DNA of 61,307 bases from Streptosporangiaceae bacterium. GTDB lineage: Bacteria; Actinomycetota; Actinomycetes; Streptosporangiales; Streptosporangiaceae. The notes beneath the pieces were generated by a model. That model had not been told where the DNA came from and made no database searches. It saw only the letters and a program-made list of their open reading frames with translations. The stretch covers positions 1 to 61,307 of the forward strand of contig JAOPYH010000489.1 in assembly GCA_025964715.1 (NCBI GenBank), in the 5' to 3' direction. Shown piece after piece: positions 11,649 to 19,765 of this stretch (positions are counted from its first letter, which is position 1; every line of letters starts with the position of its first letter). Made by a program: the position numbers and the translations under genes.

Positions 11649-12140
11649 TCACGAGGCGATGAGCCACCGGTTTCCGGCGTGGCGCAGGGTGTAGCTCTCG
11701 GCGAGGACACCCGAGGTACGCGCCGGGTGCGCTCGCCAGTGGAGGTCGCTGAAGAGCACGGTGTAGTCCGCGGGGCCCGGCCCCTGAGTGGCGGTCGGCA
11801 CCGTGACCTGACGTAGCGCGGCGAGATCGGTGGCACTCAGGTGCCGTCGCACCTGCGGGATCCACGCGCGGCAGCCGGTCCGGCCGAAGGTGTCCCGGTC
11901 GTAGGCCGGCGCGAGGTAGAGGCAGACCCGGCGGTCGCCCGCGGCCATGCCGCGAAGGTAGCGGTACAGCACCATGCGCGCCGGGAAGGACTTGCGCAGG
12001 GCGGTGCCGTCCTCCGGCGGCAGCGTGATGGTCGGCTCCGGAGTCAGCGGTGGCATGGAGGTGTCGGCCCGTGAGCCGCACCCGGTGGCGGCGATCATCG
12101 GGGCGAGGACCAGAGCCGCGATCGGCAGCCGGACACGCAC
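11649..12140 (-). CDS. Secreted lipoprotein of unknown function
   Basis: A 163-residue predicted lipoprotein. The GTG start (12140) has AGGAGGT 6 nt upstream and opens a short signal peptide VRVRLPIAALVLAPMIAATG followed by the lipobox Cys21. The mature part begins with a Pro/Thr-rich spacer, then a domain with three further cysteines (RRVCLYLAP, RTGCRAW) and a C-terminal half (YTVLFSDLHWRAHP, SYTLRHAGNRWLIAS) reminiscent of small NTF2-like extracytoplasmic domains. No specific family is recognised. It lies 56 nt downstream of the nagZ-like gene on the same strand and is probably cotranscribed with it. The much longer frame reaching 13772 is an antisense-type shadow over nagZ in another frame. 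Confidence 0.8.
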   Translation of the reverse strand: MRVRLPIAALVLAPMIAATGCGSRADTSMPPLTPEPTITLPPEDGTALRKSFPARMVLYRYLRGMAAGDRRVCLYLAPAYDRDTFGRTGCRAWIPQVRRHLSATDLAALRQVTVPTATQGPGPADYTVLFSDLHWRAHPARTSGVLAESYTLRHAGNRWLIAS

Positions 12141-12196
12141 GGGGGGACCTCCTGACAGGCGGGCAGGCAAATCCTCCCAGCCCCGGAGGCGTCCGT

Positions 12197-13831
12197 CTAC
12201 GAGAACGTCAGGCCGTGACCCAAGTCGTACATCCCCGGAATCCTCACCGGCAGCTTGCCGGACGGCCGTACGGCACCGGTGAGCACCTTCGCGAGCGCGT
12301 TGAGAGAGGCCGTGCCGGGGGAGTACGTCGCCAGTGCCGCCTTGGCCGGCCCCGTGTGGCCGAGGTCGTACGGGAGGCCGAGGGCCGCGACGACCACCGG
12401 CTTGGCCGCGAGCGCGCGGACCCGGGCGGCGGTGGCCGCCCCCGCGTCCCGCGTGGTCAGCACGACCACGTCCGCGGCCTGCGCCGAGCCCACGGTGGGT
12501 ACGCCGCGGCCGCGCAGGGCCCGGCCGAGCGCGATGCCGGCCGCGCCGGTGACGTAGACGCTCTTGCCGTGCAGGGGCAGCAGCCCGGCGTCGTTCTTCA
12601 CCATGGTGATCGACTGCTCCGCGACCCGGCGGGCCGTCGCCAGGTGCTCGGCCGACCTCACCAGGGCCTCGGCCTTGTCCGGGTCCGCCGGCCGCCGGGC
12701 GAACAGGCCCCGCGACTCCTTGAGCCGCAGGATCCGGGTGACGGCGTCGTCCAGCCGCCGTGCGGGGATCGATCCCGTACGCACGGCACGGAGCACGGCG
12801 TTGTAGGCGTTGCCCGTGTTCGGAGGCATGAGGAGCTGGTCGGCTCCGGCCTTGATGGCCAGTACGGGCGCGGCCAGATCGCCGTACTTGCGGCGGACCC
12901 CGGCCATCTGCAGCGAGTCCGTCATGATGACGCCCTGGTAGCCGAGTTTCCCGCGCAGCACTCCGGTCAGCACCGTGGGCGAGAGCGTCGCCGGGTCCCC
13001 GGACCGGTCGAGCCCGCGGACCACGATGTGCGCCGACATGATGGCGTCCACGTGATGGGCGATGGCCGCACGGAACGGGGGAGCGTCGAACCTCTCCCAC
13101 TGCTGCCGGGTGTGCCCGATCACGGGCAGACCGGTGTGACTGTCGGTGGCGGTGTCCCCGTGGCCCGGGAAGTGCTTGGCCGTGGCGGCGATGCCCGCGG
13201 AGCGATAGCCGTCCACGGCGGCGCCGACCAGGTCCGCGGTCAGTCCGGGGTCGGAGCTGAACGAACGGGTGCCGATCACCGGGTTGGACGGGTTGAGGTT
13301 GACGTCGGCGTCCGGGGCGTAGTCCTGGTTGATCCCCACCGCGTGCAGCTCCGCGCCGGTCGTCTGCGCGGCCGCCCGTACGGTCTCGGTCCGCCGGGCC
13401 GCGCCCAGTGCCATGTTGCCGGGGAAGCGGGTGATGTACGGCAGCCGCGAGACGATGCCCTGCTCCTCGTCGACGCCGATCAGCAGCGGCAGCCCGGAGG
13501 CCTTCTGCAGCGTGTTGGACAGCTCCGCCGTCTGCCGCGCGGTTCGGGTGTTGCCCGGGAAGTAGATCAATCCGCCGAGGTGGTAGTGCTTGACCATGGA
13601 CACGGCCTGTGCGGTGGTCTGGAACGTCGGCACGAAGAGTTGTCCGACCTTCTCTTCGGTGGACATCTGGCCGAGCAGCTTCGGCACCACCGAGGGCGGG
13701 CTCGGCGTCGCGCTGGGGCTCCGCACGGGTGGTCTGCCCTTGGCCGCCTCGGATGGGTCGCCTGACGCGCACGAGGCCGCCGAGGCGATGGCGGCCGCGG
13801 CGGCGACGAGGATGACGGCTGGACGGGGCAT
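12197..13831 (-). CDS. Family 3 glycoside hydrolase, NagZ-like beta-N-acetylhexosaminidase lipoprotein
   Basis: A 544-residue GH3 enzyme expected to remove GlcNAc from muropeptides or chitin fragments. A lipoprotein signal peptide ends at the lipobox Cys21 (IASAASC), so it is tethered outside the membrane, unlike cytoplasmic E. coli NagZ. The catalytic barrel shows GVDEEQGIVSRL (about 119-130), the NagZ loop KHFPGHGDTATDSH with the Asp230/His232 dyad, and the nucleophile Asp305 in IMTDSLQMAGV. A C-terminal alpha/beta domain (about 390-544) completes the two-domain form. Together with nagA, murQ and the sugar kinase in this window it fits peptidoglycan recycling. The ribosome site at the ATG is weak (GGGATCC). 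Confidence 0.9.
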   Translation of the reverse strand: MPRPAVILVAAAAAIASAASCASGDPSEAAKGRPPVRSPSATPSPPSVVPKLLGQMSTEEKVGQLFVPTFQTTAQAVSMVKHYHLGGLIYFPGNTRTARQTAELSNTLQKASGLPLLIGVDEEQGIVSRLPYITRFPGNMALGAARRTETVRAAAQTTGAELHAVGINQDYAPDADVNLNPSNPVIGTRSFSSDPGLTADLVGAAVDGYRSAGIAATAKHFPGHGDTATDSHTGLPVIGHTRQQWERFDAPPFRAAIAHHVDAIMSAHIVVRGLDRSGDPATLSPTVLTGVLRGKLGYQGVIMTDSLQMAGVRRKYGDLAAPVLAIKAGADQLLMPPNTGNAYNAVLRAVRTGSIPARRLDDAVTRILRLKESRGLFARRPADPDKAEALVRSAEHLATARRVAEQSITMVKNDAGLLPLHGKSVYVTGAAGIALGRALRGRGVPTVGSAQAADVVVLTTRDAGAATAARVRALAAKPVVVAALGLPYDLGHTGPAKAALATYSPGTASLNALAKVLTGAVRPSGKLPVRIPGMYDLGHGLTFS

Positions 13832-13898
13832 GAGGATCCCGACGGTAACAGGAGTGCGCCGATGCTCCGTTCGCCCGTTCTGCGCCTCCTTGGGCGAC

Positions 13899-14576
13899 TC
13901 AGCCGGTGAGGGACACGCCGAGGAGCTCCTCCAGCCGGGTCACCGTCGCGGTGACCTCGGTGTGGTGCAGACCGACCATGCCTATCGCCTCGGCCGCCCG
14001 GACGTTGTGCTGGATGTCATCGATGAACACGCATTCCTGCGGCGGCAGACCCAGCTGCTCGAGCGCGTGCTGGAAGATGCGCTCGTCCGGCTTGCGTATG
14101 CCGACCTCGCTGGAGATCACCACGCAGTCGAACAGCTCGTGCCATAGCTCCCGTGGATAGTCGTTGCCCCAGGAGTTGGAGACCAGGCCCGTACGCACGC
14201 CGTTCGCGCGCGCCCGGCGCAGCGCCTCGTACATCGGCCGCACCGGCTCGAAGCCGCGGAACATTCGGCTGAGCAGCCCGTCGGGCGGCACGGCACCACC
14301 GTCGGCCAGGCAGAGCTCGGCCGCGAGCCGCCGCTCGAACTCGCGCGGCGTCAGCGTGCCGTCCTCGAGGCCGTGGATCGGGTTGACGGCTCCGCCGTCA
14401 TAGGCCTGTGCCACCCACACGCGCATCACCTCGCGATAGCGCGCGGTGTCCAGCCCCTCCGCGGTGAGCCACGCGGTGATGGCGTCCTTCAACGGCGAGG
14501 TCAGCACGCCGCCCCAGTCGGTCAGCACGCCGCGCACAGGCGAACCGCCGGGCACGGCCGAATCGGATTCGGTCAC
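13899..14576 (-). CDS. HAD-superfamily hydrolase
   Basis: A 225-residue HAD-IA phosphatase-like protein. Motif I is GVLTDWGGVLTSPL (nucleophile Asp), with a Gly-Gly after Trp where many phosphatases have a second Asp; this variant is common in the subgroup related to epoxide-hydrolase N-domains. Motif II is GLVSNSWG, motif III includes Lys in GIRKPDERIFQ, and motif IV is VFIDDIQHNVRAAEAIG. The substrate is unknown. The first start at 14576 gives a 14-residue leader; the GTG beginning VRGVLTDW (about 14534) is an equally plausible start. Part of the 5' end is repeated at 51988-52058 on the other side of the T7SS island. Confidence 0.85.
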   Translation of the reverse strand: MTESDSAVPGGSPVRGVLTDWGGVLTSPLKDAITAWLTAEGLDTARYREVMRVWVAQAYDGGAVNPIHGLEDGTLTPREFERRLAAELCLADGGAVPPDGLLSRMFRGFEPVRPMYEALRRARANGVRTGLVSNSWGNDYPRELWHELFDCVVISSEVGIRKPDERIFQHALEQLGLPPQECVFIDDIQHNVRAAEAIGMVGLHHTEVTATVTRLEELLGVSLTG

Positions 14577-14609
14577 TTGGCCGATGGTAGGCGATGTCCG
14601 CCTGTACGG
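14521..14609. repeat. Left copy of imperfect direct repeat flanking the T7SS island
   Basis: This stretch covers the first codons and upstream bases of the HAD gene. The block 14558-14609 is 83% identical without gaps (43 of 52 by eye) to 52007-52058, and 14521-14536 matches 51988-52003 at 14 of 16 positions; the two blocks differ by an 18-nt gap. It includes the 15-nt palindrome CCGAATCGGATTCGG (14558-14572). Confidence 0.7.
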
Positions 14610-14694
14610 ACGGGCCCCCGGGTGACAATGTCCGATTCGTCGGTGGCACCATGAAGATCATGCGGCGCGACCGGCTCGGCGGGCCCCCCGAATA

Positions 14695-14724
14695 CGCACA
14701 AGCGCCTGCACAGGGCCTTGTGCG
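14695..14724. promoter_or_regulatory. Inverted repeat upstream of the LuxR gene
   Basis: CGCACAAG (14695-14702) and CTTGTGCG (14717-14724) form an 8-bp stem about 80 nt before the ATG at 14805, in the divergent spacer between the HAD and LuxR genes. It could be an operator for the regulator itself or a leader hairpin. Confidence 0.4.
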
Positions 14725-14804
14725 GGCGCACCAGGAGAGTTCGATGCGTGAGCCTCCGGCCGTTTTCGGTCTCGGCTCTCCGGAGTTTCGGGCGGGAGAC
14801 CACG

Positions 14805-15425
14805 ATGAGTCCGATTAGCGTGGCCGTTCATGCGGCCGATCTCGTCACGCGGATGGGTTTGGAGGGCTTCGTCCGATTGGCGTCTCGGCTGGCCCTGATC
14901 CCCGTCGACGAGGCGTGGCGAGCCGATGTGGTCGTGGTCGCGGTGGAGAACTTCGACGCCTGCGCGATGAAGCTGCTGCGGCGGCTGTGCTCGTCGAGTC
15001 CGCGTTTTCTGGTCGTTGTGGAGGAGCATTGGTCCGCTGACCTGCAGGTGGCGGTCGAGTGTGGAGTGCGGGGGGTGCTGTGGCGGGCGGATTTCACCGC
15101 TGCGAGGTTCACCGGTTCGATCGTCTCCGTCGCGGAGGGGGGCGGGGATTTCCCGCCGCTCCTGCAGGGCAGGTTGATGGACGAGGTGCAGCGGACCTAC
15201 CGGGATGTGCTGGCACCGCAGGGCTTGACCGCCTCTGGTCTGACGGAGCGGGAGATCGACGTGCTTCGGCTGGTCTCCGAAGGGTTCACCGTGGAGGAGA
15301 TCGCGCAGAAGCTGCGCTATTCCGAACGCACGGTGAAGAACGTCATCCATGGCTTGATGAAACGACTGAATCTGCGTAATCGTGTGCACGCGGTCGCTTA
15401 TGCCCTGCGGTGCGGGTTGATCTGA
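14805..15425 (+). CDS. LuxR-type regulator with degenerate receiver, T7SS-linked
   Basis: A 206-residue transcription factor with a C-terminal LuxR helix-turn-helix (LTEREIDVLRLVSEGFTVEE, then YSERTVKNVIHGLMKRL). The N-terminal domain has the length and hydrophobic pattern of a receiver (VAVHAADLVTRMGLEG; ADVVVVAVENFD; RFLVVVEEHW; CGVRGVLWRADF), but the phospho-acceptor position is occupied by a non-acidic residue and the conserved Lys is absent. It probably does not depend on phosphorylation. The ATG at 14805 with GGGAG upstream is preferred to the frame start at 14718. It lies on the same strand directly before eccC and is the obvious candidate regulator of the secretion locus. Confidence 0.85.
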   Translation: MSPISVAVHAADLVTRMGLEGFVRLASRLALIPVDEAWRADVVVVAVENFDACAMKLLRRLCSSSPRFLVVVEEHWSADLQVAVECGVRGVLWRADFTAARFTGSIVSVAEGGGDFPPLLQGRLMDEVQRTYRDVLAPQGLTASGLTEREIDVLRLVSEGFTVEEIAQKLRYSERTVKNVIHGLMKRLNLRNRVHAVAYALRCGLI

Positions 15426-15584
15426 GGATGGGCCGGCGGGAACCCGGCACGGACCGGCTGCGGACTGCCCCCACCGGGTCACGGCGCCCCGCCGGAGGTC
15501 GCGCCGCGGCGCCGCACCGGAGGTCACGTTGCGACGGGCGGTGCCCGGTGCACTATCGGAGACGGTCGGCCGGCGTCTTACGAT

Positions 15585-15617
15585 AAACATTGATCTTGCG
15601 TCAAACATTGATCTTGC
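15585..15617 (+). repeat. Two 15-nt direct repeats before eccC
   Basis: AAACATTGATCTTGC occurs at 15585-15599 and again at 15603-15617, spaced by 18 nt and ending 27 nt before the eccC start. The block is notably AT-rich for this genome, so it could be a tandem activator site, for example for the adjacent LuxR protein, or a duplicated promoter element. Confidence 0.6.
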
Positions 15618-15644
15618 TTGGTCCAGAGGAAGGAAGACGCCGGA

Positions 15645-18600
15645 TTGAGCACCGTCGTCGTCAAACGCCCTCCACGGGCCGAAGGTCCTCGGATACCGGA
15701 AGGGCAGGTCGAACTCGCGGAGCCGCCCGTTCTGGGCGAACCGGCCACCGCCGACTTCGGTTCGGTACTGCTCTACCTGCCGATGGGGCTGGGCAGCGCG
15801 GCGATGGTGCTGATGTTCTCCCTGGGGAGCGCCAACCCGGCGACCTACATGATGGCCGGGATGATGGGCGTCGCGATGATCAGCATGACCCTGAGTCAGC
15901 TCGGCCGTTCCAGTGCCGAGCGCAAGCGCCGGATGCGCGCCGAGCGCCGTGACTACCTGCGCTATCTCGCGCAGAAGCGCAGGCAGGCAAGGCAGGCGGC
16001 GGCCGAGCAGCGGGCGGCCGTCCTGTGGGACAACCCCCGCCCGCGGGACCTGTGGGCCACGGCCATCGGACCCCGGCTGTGGGAGCGCAGAGCCGGTGCG
16101 GACGACTTCGCCGAGGTCCGCATCGGAGTGGGCGCCCGGCGGGCCGCCCTGGAGTTCCTCCCCCCGCAGACCAAGCCCGTCGAGGACCTCGAACCACTCT
16201 CGGCGATCTCGCTCCGCCGGTTCACCAGGGCCTACCAGAGCGTCTCCCGGCTGCCCCTCACCGTCGCGCTGCGACGGTTCACCAGCGTGGAGCTGGCTGG
16301 GGACGGTGAAGCCGCGCTGGGGCTGATGCGGGCGATGATCGGTCAGCTGGTGACCTTCCACTCCCCGGACGAGCTCCGGATCGCCGTGCTGGCCGATGAG
16401 GCCGGCCGGGCCGAGTGGGATTGGGTGAAGTGGCTGCCCCACAACGTTCACCCGCACGAAGAGGACTCCGCGGGTCCGCTGCGGCTGGCCGCCGGGGACC
16501 ACGACGCGCTGATGGAGCTGCTCGGGCGGGACTTCCGCGACCGGCCCGAGCACGATGCGACGTGGTCGCCGAGTGTGGCCGAGCCGTTCGTGATGGTCCT
16601 GGCACAGGGGGTGCGGATACCGGAGAGCTCGCCGTTGCTGGGCTCCGGGCTGCGCGGCGCCGTGCTCCTGGACGCCACCGGCGTCATGACGGGCGGGCGG
16701 AAGGCGCTGCGGCTGACCGTCCGGGACGGCCGGGTGGAGTTCCCCTCGGGCGATGAGACGTTGTCCGCCGAGGCCGACATCCTGAGCGCGACGGCCGCCG
16801 AGAGCCTGGCCCGGACGCTGGCGCCGATGCGCACCAGCGGGAGCGTCGACCTCGTCGACCGGCCGCTGGAGTCCGACTTCGACCTGACCGCGCTGCTGGG
16901 CATCCGTGACCCGCGGGGCTTCGACGTGGCCGCCAAGTGGCGGCCACGGGCCGCGCAGTCCGCGCGGCTGCGGGTGCCGATCGGGGTCACCGAGGAGGGC
17001 GAGGTGGTCGAGCTCGACCTCAAGGAGTCGGCTCAGGCCGGCATGGGACCGCACGGCCTGCTGATCGGGGCCACCGGCTCGGGCAAGAGCGAGCTGCTGC
17101 GCACACTGGTCATCGGCCTTGCCGCCACCCACTCCTCCGAGGTGCTCAACACGGTCCTGGTGGACTTCAAGGGTGGCGCCACGTTCCTCAACCTGGACCG
17201 GCTCCCGCACACGTCCGCCGTGATCACCAACCTGGCGGACGAACTCCACCTGGTGGACCGGATGCGGGACGCCCTCAACGGGGAGATGATCCGCCGTCAG
17301 GAGCTGCTGCGTGAGAGCGGTTACTCCTCCCTGTTCGACTACGAGAAGGCCAGAGCCTCCGGCACCAAGCTGACGCCGCTGCCGTCGCTGCTCATCGTCG
17401 TGGACGAGTTCTCCGAACTGCTGGCCAGCAAGCCGGAGTTCGTGGAACTGTTCGTCACGATCGGACGGCTGGGGCGCAGCCTCGGCGTGCATCTGCTGCT
17501 GGCTTCGCAACGGCTGGACGAGGGCCGCATCCACCGTGTGGAGGGGCACCTGTCCTATCGCATCGCGCTGCGCACCTTCTCCTCGATGGAGTCGCGGAGC
17601 GTGATCGGGGTCTCCAGCGCCTACGAGCTGCCCTCGGCGCCGGGCCACGGCTACCTGAAGGTGGACACCACCAACCTGGTGCGGTTCAAGGCCGCCTACG
17701 TCTCAGGTCCCAGCCCGCTGCCTGCGCCCACGGTGGGGGAAGCGGTGCAGCGGGCCAAGGCGGCCGAGGACGTGGTGGCCTTCGATCTGGAGCGGCATGC
17801 CCCTCCGCAGCAGGTGGAGGTTGAGGACGCCGCGCTCGCCCCCATGGCCACACGCGACCTCGGCCCCGCCCGCCGCGAGCGGGAGCCGGCCCCCGGGCAA
17901 CAGAGGGAGGAACAGGAGAGCCTGCTCGAAGTGCTGGTCGACCGGCTCGAGGACAGCGGTCCCCCGGCCCGGCAGATCTGGCTGCCGCCGCTGGCCACCC
18001 CGCCCAGCCTCGATGAGCTCCTGCCCGGGATCGTGCCCGATCCGGTGCGCGGGATGAGCGCGGCCGGCCATCCGGCGCAGATCTCGCTGCGGGTCCCCCT
18101 CGGCGTGGTAGACCGGCCGTTCGAACAGTCGCGGGAACTGCTGGTCGCCGATCTCTCCAGGGCGGACGGTCACATCGGCGTGGTCGGTGCTCCACAGACG
18201 GGGAAGTCGACGCTGCTGCGCACCCTCATGCTCTCTCTCGCGCTGACCCATACGCCGGAGGAGATCCAGTTCTACTGCCTGGACTTCGGCGGCGGCGGTC
18301 TGGTCTCGACCGCGGGCCTGCCGCACGTCGGCTCGGTGGCCACCCGCCTGGAGCGCGACCGGGTGCTGCGGACGGTCGAGGAACTGTTCCAGCTCCTGGA
18401 GCGGCGCGAGCGGCTGTTCACCTCGATGGCCCTGGAGTCCATGGCCGCCTACCGGGGGCTGCGGGCCCGCGGCGAGATCGAGGACCCGTACGGAGACGTC
18501 TTCCTCGTCGTGGACGGCTGGTTCACCCTGCGCCAGGACTACGAGGACCTGGAATCGAGGATCATGGAGCTGGCCGCCCGCGGGCTGTCGTTCGGGGTGC

Positions 18601-19643
18601 ATGTCGTGGCCTCGGCGGTGCGCTGGTCGGAGATCCGGACGCGGCTGCGCGACATGCTGGGCACCAAGCTCGAGCTGCGCCTGGGCGACTCGATGGAGTC
18701 CGAGGTCGGCAGCCGGGCCGCCGCGGGGGTGCCGCACCAGCCGGGCCGCGGACTGACCGGCTCCGGGTATCACTTCCTGGCCGGGATACCGCGGATCGAC
18801 GGCTCCTCGGAAATCAGCGACCTGAGCGCCGCCACGAGGGCCGCGGTCTCAGAGATCGACACGTTCTGGACGGGCCGTTCGGCACCGGGCGTCCGTCTGC
18901 TGCCGACCAGCCTCCCGGCGGAGCAGCTGCCGGCCCCGAAGGGCGACCTGGAGTTCTGCCTGGGCTGGGACGAACAGCGCCTGTCGCCGGTCTGGCACGA
19001 CTTCGCCGGCACTCCCCATCTGATGGTCTTCGGCGACGGCGAGACCGGCAAGACCAACGCGCTCCGCCTGGCGATCCGGGCCATCACCACGCGCTACCAG
19101 CCGAGCGAGGCCCGCATTCTGCTCGCGGACCCGGGCCGCGGCCTCCTCCAGTCCGTCCCCGAGGAATACCGCGTCGGCTACGCGGTGGACGGAGAGGGAC
19201 TGGCCGGACTCGCGGAGAACGCCACGATCTCCATGAGCAAGCGCCTCCCCGGCCCCGAGATCACCCCCGAGCAACTGGCCAGGAGGGACTGGTGGCACGG
19301 CCCGCGGCTGTTCGTCCTCGTCGACGACTACGACCTGTTCTCGGCCGCCCCCGGGATGGGCTCCCCGATGGCGCCGCTGGTCAACCTGCTCTCCCAGGGC
19401 CTCCACATCGGCATGCACGTCGTGGTCGCACGCAGCACGTCAGGCTCCATGCGGGCCATGATGGACCCGCTTCTGCGGCGGATGTGGGAGCTGGGCAGCC
19501 CGGCTCTGCTGTTCTCCTATCCCAAGGAGGAGGGCAAGTTCATCGGGGAGGCCAAGCCTCGTACGCTCCCGGCGGGCCGGGCCCAGCTCGTCACCCGGCG
19601 CGGCGTCAAGCTGCTCCAGACCGGACTGGTGGTCCGGCCCTGA
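15645..19643 (+). CDS. eccC: Type VII secretion ATPase EccC (single chain, three FtsK/SpoIIIE domains)
   Basis: The T7SS motor, 1,332 residues. Two N-terminal membrane helices (VLLYLPMGLGSAAMVLMFSL and an adjacent Gly/Met-rich helix) are followed by a DUF-type stalk and three ATPase domains, with Walker A motifs GATGSGKSE near residue 475, GAPQTGKST near 848 and GDGETGKTN near 1132. The first and most conserved domain carries LVDFKGGATF and LLIVVDEFSELL. The protein is undivided, unlike the split EccCa/EccCb of mycobacterial ESX-1. The TTG at 15645 is chosen because it gives the usual N-terminus STVVVKRPPRAEGP and has AGAGGAAGGA about 10 nt upstream; an earlier TTG at 15618 would include that site. 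It drives export of the WXG proteins encoded downstream. Confidence 0.95.
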   Translation: MSTVVVKRPPRAEGPRIPEGQVELAEPPVLGEPATADFGSVLLYLPMGLGSAAMVLMFSLGSANPATYMMAGMMGVAMISMTLSQLGRSSAERKRRMRAERRDYLRYLAQKRRQARQAAAEQRAAVLWDNPRPRDLWATAIGPRLWERRAGADDFAEVRIGVGARRAALEFLPPQTKPVEDLEPLSAISLRRFTRAYQSVSRLPLTVALRRFTSVELAGDGEAALGLMRAMIGQLVTFHSPDELRIAVLADEAGRAEWDWVKWLPHNVHPHEEDSAGPLRLAAGDHDALMELLGRDFRDRPEHDATWSPSVAEPFVMVLAQGVRIPESSPLLGSGLRGAVLLDATGVMTGGRKALRLTVRDGRVEFPSGDETLSAEADILSATAAESLARTLAPMRTSGSVDLVDRPLESDFDLTALLGIRDPRGFDVAAKWRPRAAQSARLRVPIGVTEEGEVVELDLKESAQAGMGPHGLLIGATGSGKSELLRTLVIGLAATHSSEVLNTVLVDFKGGATFLNLDRLPHTSAVITNLADELHLVDRMRDALNGEMIRRQELLRESGYSSLFDYEKARASGTKLTPLPSLLIVVDEFSELLASKPEFVELFVTIGRLGRSLGVHLLLASQRLDEGRIHRVEGHLSYRIALRTFSSMESRSVIGVSSAYELPSAPGHGYLKVDTTNLVRFKAAYVSGPSPLPAPTVGEAVQRAKAAEDVVAFDLERHAPPQQVEVEDAALAPMATRDLGPARREREPAPGQQREEQESLLEVLVDRLEDSGPPARQIWLPPLATPPSLDELLPGIVPDPVRGMSAAGHPAQISLRVPLGVVDRPFEQSRELLVADLSRADGHIGVVGAPQTGKSTLLRTLMLSLALTHTPEEIQFYCLDFGGGGLVSTAGLPHVGSVATRLERDRVLRTVEELFQLLERRERLFTSMALESMAAYRGLRARGEIEDPYGDVFLVVDGWFTLRQDYEDLESRIMELAARGLSFGVHVVASAVRWSEIRTRLRDMLGTKLELRLGDSMESEVGSRAAAGVPHQPGRGLTGSGYHFLAGIPRIDGSSEISDLSAATRAAVSEIDTFWTGRSAPGVRLLPTSLPAEQLPAPKGDLEFCLGWDEQRLSPVWHDFAGTPHLMVFGDGETGKTNALRLAIRAITTRYQPSEARILLADPGRGLLQSVPEEYRVGYAVDGEGLAGLAENATISMSKRLPGPEITPEQLARRDWWHGPRLFVLVDDYDLFSAAPGMGSPMAPLVNLLSQGLHIGMHVVVARSTSGSMRAMMDPLLRRMWELGSPALLFSYPKEEGKFIGEAKPRTLPAGRAQLVTRRGVKLLQTGLVVRP

Positions 19644-19676
19644 GGACACCACCCGCCTGTTCGCCGGCCTCCGCCC

Positions 19677-19739
19677 GCCCCCGCCTCGGCCTCCGCCGCC
19701 CCCGCCTCGGCCTCCGCCCGCCCCCGCCTCGGCCTCCGC
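19677..19739. repeat. Three GC-rich tandem repeats between eccC and eccD
   Basis: GCCCCCGCCTCGGCCTCCGC recurs three times at 19677-19696, 19698-19717 and 19720-19739, inside the 122-nt spacer between eccC and eccD. The spacing (21 and 22 nt) is not a multiple of three throughout, so it is not coding. Strand slippage would easily change its length. Confidence 0.75.
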
Positions 19740-19765
19740 CTCCGCCCCCGCACCATAGGAGCATC

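Noticed and set aside
12141..13772. Upstream extension of the lipoprotein frame
   Set aside because: It runs through nagZ in another frame on the same strand, whereas the signal peptide and ribosome site define the GTG at 12140.
14658..17648. 996-codon minus-strand open frame
   Set aside because: Antisense to the LuxR gene and eccC; no recognisable domain.
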